Origin: a bacterium
GTDB taxonomy: Bacteria; Armatimonadota; Chthonomonadetes; Chthonomonadales; Chthonomonadaceae
DNA length: 40,374 nucleotides
Direction of reading: 5' to 3'
Assembly (NCBI GenBank): GCA_900299305.1
Contig: OMJJ01000299.1
Coordinates: 1 to 40,374, forward strand
The notes below the pieces were generated by a model. The model searched no databases. It had not been told where the DNA came from and was given only the letters and a program-made list of their open reading frames with translations. Of this stretch, positions 9,519-17,457 are shown in pieces (within the stretch, counting starts at the first letter, position 1; every line of letters starts with the position of its first letter). The position numbers and the translations under genes were made by a program.

Positions 9519-11063
9519 CTAGGGGATTCGCTCGAACGGCGAGTACCCGCCAAAGGACTGCAACACAGGCACGAAGATACGTACACTTCGCGCTTGCATC
9601 TCGACGGTAACGAGTCCCTTTTTACTCGTTATTTTGTCGCCTGTGAGTACGTCTTGTAGTTGCCCCCAACTCAGGATACGCCCTACCCTTGTGGCAAAGG
9701 TCTCCCGAACGGTTTCGTTGGCGGGGTTTACTACTACCAGAACGGTCTGCCCCAGTTTGTCGGTGGTGCGTATGAACGCAAACAGCCCATCCGTATCAAG
9801 AGCATGAAAGTCGCCGTAGCGCAGAGCGGGGTGCGCTTTACGAATCGTGGTGAGTTGGCGCACCCACTTAAGGTCGCTATTGGTATCGTTTGCCAATTCC
9901 CAGCGCATGGGGGCACGGTCTTCGGGGTCGTTTGCGCCTGTCATTCCGAGTTCTGAGCCGTAGTAGATAACGGGGGAGCCGGGAAGCGTGAAGAGTAGTG
10001 CCTGTGCGAGTTTGCGAAGGCTTCTATCGGCGACTACGTTGGCGGCGCGGGGCGTGTCGTGGTTATCTATATGGAGCCATGAGCGTAGTAGGTTTGCTAT
10101 TCCTGCGTCGGTGTTGAGGCGTTCTAGCATCTGCCCAGCACGTCCCCCCGAAATCTCGGTGTTGAGCATATCTATCGCTACTTGCATAGAGTAGAAGTTG
10201 AACACCCCATCTACTGCCCCAAACCACTGTGAGGGGTATCCTGAAATCTCACCAACAACGGCACTTCCCGCTTTGGTTTCGTGGGCGGCTTTGGTTGCTT
10301 CTGCGAGATACTGGGGTCCAATATCGTAAGCAACATCTAGCCGCCAACCGTCGATACCCTCTTTGAGGTAGGTTCTCATAACGGAGTCGGGGGCGTTCCA
10401 GAGGTAGTCTCGCACGGCGGGGTTTTCTAGGCGTAGAGCAGGCATATCGCGTATCCCATACCAAGCACGGTAGCCATTGGGGTAGGAGGTATTAAAGGTA
10501 AACCAGTTGCGGTATTGGCTCTTGGGCGTGTTTTTTGCCTGTAGGAAAAGGGGAGACGTGTTACTGATATGGTTGAAAACGCCGTCTAGCATAATGCGTT
10601 GGTTGCGCTTGTGTACCGCCGAGATAAGATTTTGCAAATCCTGCTTCGTGCCAAACTCTGGGGCTATCGCTTTGTAGTCTTCGGTATCGTATTTGTGGTT
10701 GGAGAGCGATTTGAAGATGGGGGTGAGGTAGATTACATCGGCATTAAGCGACTGAATGTAGTCTAATTTCGACTGAACTCCTTTGAGGTCGCCGCCCCAA
10801 AAGTCGTATACGTGCTGAAACCCGATTTTGGGGTCGTAAGGCGAGGCGGTAGGGAGTTCCGACCAATCGCGTAGTCGGCGCGGCGGCTGAAAGTAGGCTT
10901 TTTTCTGCTCAGGACTTTTGCTAGAGGCAAACCTATCTACAAATATCTGATAGACGACTGCGCCCATACGCCAGTCTTTGGCACGCTCTGCGAACGAGGT
11001 AGGCGCAGGAGGTGTGCTAGGCGTTTGTAGCATAGTAGCGAGTAGGAGGGCAAGTTTCCACAC
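9519..11063 (-). CDS. Exported GH13 alpha-amylase-family glycosidase
   Basis: 'VYQIFVDRF', 'DGVFNH', 'GWRLDVAYD', 'VVGEISG', 'HIDNHDTPR' GH13 conserved regions with D/E/D residues; N-terminal hydrophobic segment. Confidence 0.92.
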   Translation of the reverse strand: MWKLALLLATMLQTPSTPPAPTSFAERAKDWRMGAVVYQIFVDRFASSKSPEQKKAYFQPPRRLRDWSELPTASPYDPKIGFQHVYDFWGGDLKGVQSKLDYIQSLNADVIYLTPIFKSLSNHKYDTEDYKAIAPEFGTKQDLQNLISAVHKRNQRIMLDGVFNHISNTSPLFLQAKNTPKSQYRNWFTFNTSYPNGYRAWYGIRDMPALRLENPAVRDYLWNAPDSVMRTYLKEGIDGWRLDVAYDIGPQYLAEATKAAHETKAGSAVVGEISGYPSQWFGAVDGVFNFYSMQVAIDMLNTEISGGRAGQMLERLNTDAGIANLLRSWLHIDNHDTPRAANVVADRSLRKLAQALLFTLPGSPVIYYGSELGMTGANDPEDRAPMRWELANDTNSDLKWVRQLTTIRKAHPALRYGDFHALDTDGLFAFIRTTDKLGQTVLVVVNPANETVRETFATRVGRILSWGQLQDVLTGDKITSKKGLVTVEMQARSVRIFVPVLQSFGGYSPFERIP

Positions 11064-11148
11064 GGCAGTAGTTCCTTATCTCTTAATGGGTATGGCAGTG
11101 AGCAGTGTTTCGCATTTTGAGAGGCAAAATCCTACCCGATGTTGGTAT

Positions 11149-12168
11149 CTACTTTACTTTCTCGATGGTTCCATGCTTTGCCCGTGAGGTGTCGGCGGCG
11201 TGAATAAACGCCATGATTTCGCGTATCACTGCGTAGTCAATCGGGTTTTTTCCGGTTTTGCACATCTCCACAAAGACCTTTAGCAGTTCTCTATAGAACG
11301 CCGCCCCCTCAATAACAAAGGGGATATTTCCCTTCTCGTAGTGTGCTACAAAGCCGAAGCCGTACTGCCCTGCGCGTATACCCCGCACCGTTCCCACGTG
11401 TCCGCCCTTCCAAACTCCCGTAGCGACCTCTCCTTCGGGGGTACTCGTCATCTGCACCTTTTCGCACCCCGCCCCCATAAGCGCGTAGAGCATCTCTACT
11501 CCATGAATACCGTAGTGTAGCAGTCCGGGGTTGCCCGGATGCAGTTCTGCCGCGCCCCAAACGTCTGCCGAGAGCAGTTTTCCGTACTTGCTTTGCAGTT
11601 CGAGAGCCTCTTTGATTTTGGGGTCGTAGCGTAGTGAGGAGCAGGAGAGCAGAGGAACATGGTACTTTTGGGCGAGGGCTATCATCTTCTCCGCCTCCTG
11701 AACCGTCTCTGCGAAGGGCTTATCTACAAAGACCGGTAGCCCCGCTTTGAAGAAAGGTTCAGCACGTTTGAGGTGACGCTTACCCTGCTGTGATTCAATC
11801 ATCACTACGTCGATTTTGCCAAGTAGGTCTTCGGGCTTGTCTACAATTTCGATACCGTATTGACGTAGTTTTTCGGTGTAGCCGGGAATGCGTTCGGGCA
11901 TGATTTCGGAGTCGCCGGGGCAACCTGCGACCACCTTCGCGCCCTCCACCCACTCCGTTTCCGCAACCCCAACATGGTTGAAGCGTTGGGTAAAGGCTTC
12001 GACGTGAGAGGTATCAAAATCCACCAGTCCTATACGAATCACTTTTGCGGTCTCCTTTTGGCTCTTGGGTTGCGGTGTTGCGCTACTTCCTTTCAGGGGC
12101 ATTCCTACTTGTGTGGTTAGGAGGAGGGTCGCGCAAACACCTATCAGGGTAAAGTGTGGTTTTCTCAT
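11149..12168 (-). CDS. Gfo/Idh/MocA family oxidoreductase-like protein, exported
   Basis: Signal peptide-like N-terminus; 'GLPVFVDKPFAETVQEAEKMIALAQKYHVPLLSCSSLRYDP' motif of the family. Confidence 0.8.
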   Translation of the reverse strand: MRKPHFTLIGVCATLLLTTQVGMPLKGSSATPQPKSQKETAKVIRIGLVDFDTSHVEAFTQRFNHVGVAETEWVEGAKVVAGCPGDSEIMPERIPGYTEKLRQYGIEIVDKPEDLLGKIDVVMIESQQGKRHLKRAEPFFKAGLPVFVDKPFAETVQEAEKMIALAQKYHVPLLSCSSLRYDPKIKEALELQSKYGKLLSADVWGAAELHPGNPGLLHYGIHGVEMLYALMGAGCEKVQMTSTPEGEVATGVWKGGHVGTVRGIRAGQYGFGFVAHYEKGNIPFVIEGAAFYRELLKVFVEMCKTGKNPIDYAVIREIMAFIHAADTSRAKHGTIEKVK

Positions 12169-12254
12169 GGTTTCTTTGTCGGGTCAGTAGGCTGAGATAA
12201 TTTTTTCAAGAGAATATCTGCAATTTTATCTATACTCTATTCCGCAAGGGAGAG

Positions 12255-12548
12255 ATGCCCAATCGTATATCTCTTGGGGAAGGGAATTTGTTACTGTCAA
12301 ACGAAGTGTCTCCGGATTGGAATGTTCTCCTTGCACCGTTCCAATCCCTCTTTAGCAAGGCAGGTTTTCGCTACTTTTGTGCGTTTGTTCGTGTTTTTGC
12401 CCACCTCGACGACAGATTGTGGGTCACGCAAGTCATTCCTGCCAAGCATCTAGAGCGACACTGGACGAACTACTGCCCGTTCTTACACTCTCCTGCATGG
12501 GAGGTAACGAAGACGCAAAGCCAGAAACACAAACATAAACCACTTTGA
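12255..12548 (+). pseudogene. Truncated N-terminal transposase remnant (IS701/IS4-like)
   Basis: 'LLAPFQSLFSKAGFRYFCAFVRVFAHLDDRLWVTQVIPAKHLERHWTNYCPFLHSPAWEV' resembles N-termini of IS701-like transposases; ends abruptly with no DDE domain. Confidence 0.5.
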
Positions 12549-12626
12549 GAGGGGTGATTGTGCCACTACTATAGCGAAATCGCTAAACTACAGTCTACAT
12601 CCTTTTACCAGAAACTAAAGATGCTA

Positions 12627-12653
12627 CGCACTCGCCCTTTTCTATATCTCATG
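12627..12653 (-). pseudogene. Remnant start of a third tandem paralog (MRYRKGR...)
   Basis: Minus strand ATGAGATATAGAAAAGGGCGAG lies 4 nt after the stop of the 12658-13458 gene and matches that gene's own start ATGAGATACAGAAAAGGACGAG; the ORF then diverges and stops after a few codons. Confidence 0.6.
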
Positions 12654-12657
12654 GCGA

Positions 12658-13458
12658 CTACTCTCTGGGGCGTAGGAGTTCCTGTTCCGGCTCTTGTGTT
12701 GACCCCATGATAGGACGAAGCAGTTCGGGAGATACGTTTGGTTCACTAGAAGCACGTAGCAAAACCCGTGCCTCCTGCTCTTTTGCTAGGCGGGTTTTTA
12801 GGATAGGTAAACACCTCTGTACCACAGAAACCAACTCTTTGTAAGGCTCGGCGGGTTCTTTGGTTAGTAGGCGTTCCAGCAGGCGCACCGATTCCTGATT
12901 CCCTACATAGCGTAACGCTTCGATACAGCCACGGCACAAAGCAGTGCTAGGCACACCATCACTATCAAGCAAAAAGAGCAATCGAGCAGGAAAGAGTGCT
13001 TTTACTATCTGGTGCATCCAGTCGATATGCTTGGGTGCGAAAAAAATGGCATCCTCTTCCCTTACTTGCGGCAAAAGCGTTATTAGAACTTGTACTGCTT
13101 TCGGAGTGTGTTTGCCCATACAATCACAAAGTGCCATCTCAATAATAAAGGGGAGTGCGTCTGGTTTTCCCCTACTCTCTACTGCATGGATGACTTTCAC
13201 CGCGACTCGTATCCGGTCAGGGACGCTTATCGCAATTACCCCTCCAAGCCCTGTAAGCACGGTCGAACCGATAGATTTCAATAGACCGTCTGAAGAGAAG
13301 AGTAGCATAAAAGCGACACAGATAAACCCCACAACACCAAGTGCTGCCAATGTCACCGGACCTTTGACTAGAGCGGTGGCATAGTCGGTTTTACTACGGA
13401 GAGCATCTAACTCACTATCCTTTGTATAGAGATTATCTCGTCCTTTTCTGTATCTCAT
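12658..13458 (-). CDS. Two-TM protein with helical domain and LLR-rich conserved tail (paralog B)
   Basis: Homologous to the adjacent upstream ORF: 'SRGKPDALPFIIEM...PKHIDWMHQIV' and the tail 'LLRASSEPNVSPELLRPIMGSTQEPEQELLRPRE'. Confidence 0.75.
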   Translation of the reverse strand: MRYRKGRDNLYTKDSELDALRSKTDYATALVKGPVTLAALGVVGFICVAFMLLFSSDGLLKSIGSTVLTGLGGVIAISVPDRIRVAVKVIHAVESRGKPDALPFIIEMALCDCMGKHTPKAVQVLITLLPQVREEDAIFFAPKHIDWMHQIVKALFPARLLFLLDSDGVPSTALCRGCIEALRYVGNQESVRLLERLLTKEPAEPYKELVSVVQRCLPILKTRLAKEQEARVLLRASSEPNVSPELLRPIMGSTQEPEQELLRPRE

Positions 13459-13463
13459 GGCGG

Positions 13464-14297
13464 CTACTCTTTGGGGCGCAGAAGTTCCTGCTCTGGCTCT
13501 TGGGTAGCCCCCATTACGGGACGTAGTAGTTCCGGAGAGACGTTCGGTTCGCTAGAGGCACGTAGTAAGGTGGTCTGTGCCGTCTGGTGTGCTACACACG
13601 CCTGTATTTCTGGTAAGCACTGCTCTGCTGTGTCGTACAGACCGTTAGAGCGATGAGCAGGAGTGGCGCGGCGCACTATCGCGTTTACTGCCAACAACAA
13701 TTCCGTATTACCTACGTAACGGCACGCCAAGATAATCCCTTTGCTGACCTCTACGTTAGCACTCTCTGGGGCTGGGGCAGAGATAGTATTCATAAGAGTG
13801 CGGTTCATCCATTGAATGTGACGCGGTAGAAAACAGGTGGCTTCATTTGCCGTAACCCGCGATAACAAGAGCTGAAGCACCTGCAATGTGGAGGGTTTTG
13901 ACTTATAGTTTACGGCATCGTTGAGAATAACATCGACTATGAAGGGAGTTGCATCGGGCTTGCCCCGCCTCTCAATATCTAAGACGAGTTCTTCCCCCTG
14001 TTTTCTCCGCTTCCATATCCCATGCACCACTGCAATAGAGATGGCGGGCAAGCAGAGCAAAAAAAGAGCCAACAATATCCCCCAAAACCCTCCCCAATTT
14101 GTTAATTTGGAAGTATCTGCAAAAGAGTAGAGTTGGAGTATGATAAACAATCCAAGCACCCAGGCAACTCCCCATTTTTGAGGGCGTTTTGCGTTTTGTA
14201 TCAGTTTCGCTGTTCGTGTAGCGATAGCCTGTAACTCTGGGTCGCTGTAGGTAACGGGTGCACTCTTCGATTTTGCGGTGGGCTGAAATAGGTTCAT
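13464..14297 (-). CDS. Two-TM protein with helical domain and LLR-rich conserved tail (paralog A)
   Basis: Start placed at MNLFQPT (14297) rather than the ORF-track M at 14375; 'RRGKPDATPFIVDV...PRHIQWMNRTL' and the tail 'LLRASSEPNVSPELLRPVMGATQEPEQELLRPKE'. Confidence 0.7.
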   Translation of the reverse strand: MNLFQPTAKSKSAPVTYSDPELQAIATRTAKLIQNAKRPQKWGVAWVLGLFIILQLYSFADTSKLTNWGGFWGILLALFLLCLPAISIAVVHGIWKRRKQGEELVLDIERRGKPDATPFIVDVILNDAVNYKSKPSTLQVLQLLLSRVTANEATCFLPRHIQWMNRTLMNTISAPAPESANVEVSKGIILACRYVGNTELLLAVNAIVRRATPAHRSNGLYDTAEQCLPEIQACVAHQTAQTTLLRASSEPNVSPELLRPVMGATQEPEQELLRPKE

Positions 14298-14442
14298 AGT
14301 TTTCTCTTCAAAGTGGGCGCGGTTCTCCCTAAGATAACCAAGAAGGCTTGTTAAACAGAGAGATGTACCGTCCAATCACACTCCTCTCAACTTAAGAAGG
14401 GTAGCGGAAGGAGTGAGTGACAAGCATAACGTAACACACTAT

Positions 14443-16605
14443 CTACCGCCATTCAATCTCAAGTCTGTCTCCCGTCGCCATTTTAATCGGTGATTGGAAC
14501 GTAAGCACAACCTCTTGCCCTATAGCCTCCCTAGAGCGAATGCCAATGGGCGCAACTCCCAAACTCACAAGAATACGCGCCTCCTTACTCTCTACCGCGC
14601 TTTTGGGAACCCGCACACTCTGCACTACCAGAACCGCGCCCGCGCCTCCAAAGTGTGCCTTATGCGCTAAAGAGATAAGCCGCTCCACACGAAAACTAAC
14701 GAGGTAGCCCTTAGCACGCGGCTTAAACTCAACGCGCCCCCAAAAGCGCGGCTTTGTTACAGGGATAGTAAGGGTGCGCCATGTTCCCGGTATCTCCGGA
14801 GTAAGCCGTAATATCTGAGATTGAGGGTCGTAATCGAAACCTGCTAGTGCGTTAGGTGTGTAGCCTCCAACGGCTTGTGCCAATGCCGTTCGCAAGGGAG
14901 TTGATAGCGGCTTAGGCGTAGGGAGGTAGGTAAATGCAGAAAGGGTATCGACTTCTAACGGCTTCAAACCCCGCGTTAGCCGCAGCCCCATCTTCAGGGC
15001 GTTAGCAAGTAACTCCTGCTCACTCTTTTCTGCCGATAGCAGGTACTGAGACAAGAAACCCATTGCCCTTTGAATAAAAGGTGAGTGGAATCGTAACGCC
15101 TCCTCATCCTCTGCACCAAACCCATACTGCCCCACCATCAGCACGTAGGCGCAGGTGTTTCGTAACAGAGCAGAAGTCGGTTCGGGAAGGGTAGGAGACG
15201 AAGACGGCTGGAGGCGCGTATATCCCTGCTCCAAACTACCCGTATCCGATGGAAAAGAGCCATCTACCGACTGCGTTCGCGCCAAGCGTTCCAAATTCGC
15301 ACGGCAGAGCGCGGGAAAGTAGTTTACCAGCGTCTCATTCAGGGCAAGCGCGTCATAAGCAGAGGCGAAGTTCGCACCCGCTCGGTTCTCCCCTGCCTCC
15401 CCAACCTCTGCCAGTAGCCCAAGCTCACCCTCTCTTCCATGCGTCAGGTGAGTAGTCAGCGCGGCAACACTGTTCAAAATCTGAGACACAAGGGGGCGCG
15501 GCAAAGTAGACGAGAGTAGGCGGCGTTGTGGCTCCTCCGTAAGCGCAATAAGGTGACGGTACTCCGTAAGCAACTCTTGGGCAGTACGCACCGCAGAGGG
15601 AAACGCCTTAGCCGCGTAGTCGCCATAATCGACCCCCGAAAGCGCAAAATGGTGAGGAACGTGCCAAGCCACCGCAAAAGGAACCTCCGCATAATCCCCC
15701 GGACTAAGCGTAAGGCGCACCGCAATCGCCCCCGCGGGGTGGTTCTTGCCCTCCTCACCCATTCCTGTAGAACCCGATACCGTACCATCACGTGCAAACG
15801 CTTCCCACCAAGGTGGCTGAGGGGCGAGTGTGTTCCAACCCGCCATGCTAATGCTCACCTCTTTGCGCGGGGGGCGCATCAGCAGAGCCATCTCGCCGGT
15901 GGTGTTATCGCGTAAATGTTCTTCAAGGGAGTTCCCCTGAGTAAGCGGAACCCCCTGCATCCTCATTCCGAATATCCCCTGCTCATCCGGTATCGACACA
16001 ACAGACGTACCCGTTCGATTCGAGGTCGTGCCAAGCCTAGCCGTCCCTCCTACCCCCAGCACATTCTCCCAAGAGAGCAGTACGCTCACCTCAACCGGGA
16101 TAGTAGAGGGGTTTTTAAGTTCAAACAGAAACAGCCCTGCCGGAAAGGAGGAGTTCCGCAAATCGTGCGGTATAAGAGGAGAGGCTACCCGCAAACGCAC
16201 CTGTAGCGGCAGAGTCGGGTCTTTTGGGGTGAGAAACGCCTCTGGAAAAAGCCCCTGAAAATCCAATGCACCGATATTGGGGAGCGAATAAGGGGTTTTG
16301 AGGGTAAAGCTACGCGCAGAGATACGCTCGCCCCGCTTTGTCCATATCGCCGCAAAGCAACCGGGAAGGCTTGCAATAGGGCGTTGGGAGTTGTGAGTCC
16401 ATGCACCCTGAGTTATTGCCCCTTCGCTGTTCACCTCAAAGGTTCCTGCGCCCACCCCGCCAATAGGCACACGGTTAAGAAGCGGCGTGGTAAGCAACAC
16501 CCCCTCTTTCTTATCGAAAGGCGGTACTACCTGCCCCTTGCCCTCTTCCAATACTCCCGTAAGTAGCATCAAAAGTAGGTAAGTGAGAAGAGAACGAGAG
16601 TTCAT
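14443..16605 (-). CDS. GH116 (GBA2-like) family protein, divergent, exported
   Basis: 'LLNRVPIGGVGAGTFEVNSEGAITQGAWTHNSQRPIASLPGCFAAIW' resembles the GBA2 N-terminal domain; start reset to MNSRSLLTYLLLMLL (16605), giving an ATGA overlap with the upstream gene. Confidence 0.65.
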   Translation of the reverse strand: MNSRSLLTYLLLMLLTGVLEEGKGQVVPPFDKKEGVLLTTPLLNRVPIGGVGAGTFEVNSEGAITQGAWTHNSQRPIASLPGCFAAIWTKRGERISARSFTLKTPYSLPNIGALDFQGLFPEAFLTPKDPTLPLQVRLRVASPLIPHDLRNSSFPAGLFLFELKNPSTIPVEVSVLLSWENVLGVGGTARLGTTSNRTGTSVVSIPDEQGIFGMRMQGVPLTQGNSLEEHLRDNTTGEMALLMRPPRKEVSISMAGWNTLAPQPPWWEAFARDGTVSGSTGMGEEGKNHPAGAIAVRLTLSPGDYAEVPFAVAWHVPHHFALSGVDYGDYAAKAFPSAVRTAQELLTEYRHLIALTEEPQRRLLSSTLPRPLVSQILNSVAALTTHLTHGREGELGLLAEVGEAGENRAGANFASAYDALALNETLVNYFPALCRANLERLARTQSVDGSFPSDTGSLEQGYTRLQPSSSPTLPEPTSALLRNTCAYVLMVGQYGFGAEDEEALRFHSPFIQRAMGFLSQYLLSAEKSEQELLANALKMGLRLTRGLKPLEVDTLSAFTYLPTPKPLSTPLRTALAQAVGGYTPNALAGFDYDPQSQILRLTPEIPGTWRTLTIPVTKPRFWGRVEFKPRAKGYLVSFRVERLISLAHKAHFGGAGAVLVVQSVRVPKSAVESKEARILVSLGVAPIGIRSREAIGQEVVLTFQSPIKMATGDRLEIEWR

Positions 16606-17444
16606 AGCCGTTGCGCTCCCTTCTTGGGAACCAAAAAGAGTAGCCTCCACCGTCCCACTCCCTCAAACCCAATACGGGTATAGACACGCCCCGCCACTGG
16701 GTTTTCATAGAAGAGGGTGGGGCATTTCCCATCTCGTTGCAGGTCTAAGGAGAGGGCGGTAACACACGCCGCCGCATAGCCCTTGCCCCGCGCCTCTGGT
16801 AAGGTAAAGACTCCCCCTATCATCCCTGCCGCTTTTCCCTCTACATTCATCAGGGCAGAGGAGACGATACGGGCTGGGCGAAAGCGAGTCGCCTCCTCCT
16901 CTACCACAAAGGCGCGTTCTCTCCCGATTTTAGGCTGTAGGTTGGCGCGGCTACGGTACATCGTGCCGGCTACCGCGTAGAGTGCCACCATCCTTTCGAG
17001 GTCGGAGGCGAGTGCGGGGCGTGCCAATGGTAAGGCGGGCGATTGGTACAGAGGGGGTTGGCGTAGAGCCATGTAGAGGCTCTCCTCGTGGGAAGAGATT
17101 TGGTACTTATGCAGATGTGGGCAGAGCGCAGTTACGGTTTCGGCAGTACCGCGTATCCCCATCACACCTACTTCTGCGTCTATCATTTCGGCAAAAAGGC
17201 GGGCACACTCACCGCCAGCATCGACCACTACCACGGTATTGCTAAAGCGCATAAGAACGCCGCGTAGCGCGGTTTCGTTGGCACTAAACGCCCCCCAAAA
17301 CGTTACGGTATCGTGACGAAAGCCGTATCCTTCGATGTTTGTACGTACAGTATCCCACCGCCACGGGTCGGTAGCAAGCAGAGCCGAAAAGAGCAGTGCA
17401 TCCTCCTCTTGTAGTCGGCGAAGCACGGTGGGCAGTCTGCTCAT
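16602..17444 (-). CDS. GNAT family N-acetyltransferase
   Basis: 'GGVFTLPEARGKGYAAACVTALSLDLQRDGKCPTLFYENPVAGRVYTRIGF' GNAT acetyl-CoA binding region. Confidence 0.85.
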   Translation of the reverse strand: MSRLPTVLRRLQEEDALLFSALLATDPWRWDTVRTNIEGYGFRHDTVTFWGAFSANETALRGVLMRFSNTVVVVDAGGECARLFAEMIDAEVGVMGIRGTAETVTALCPHLHKYQISSHEESLYMALRQPPLYQSPALPLARPALASDLERMVALYAVAGTMYRSRANLQPKIGRERAFVVEEEATRFRPARIVSSALMNVEGKAAGMIGGVFTLPEARGKGYAAACVTALSLDLQRDGKCPTLFYENPVAGRVYTRIGFEGVGRWRLLFLVPKKGAQRL

Positions 17445-17457
17445 GGGGCAGGTTTCC

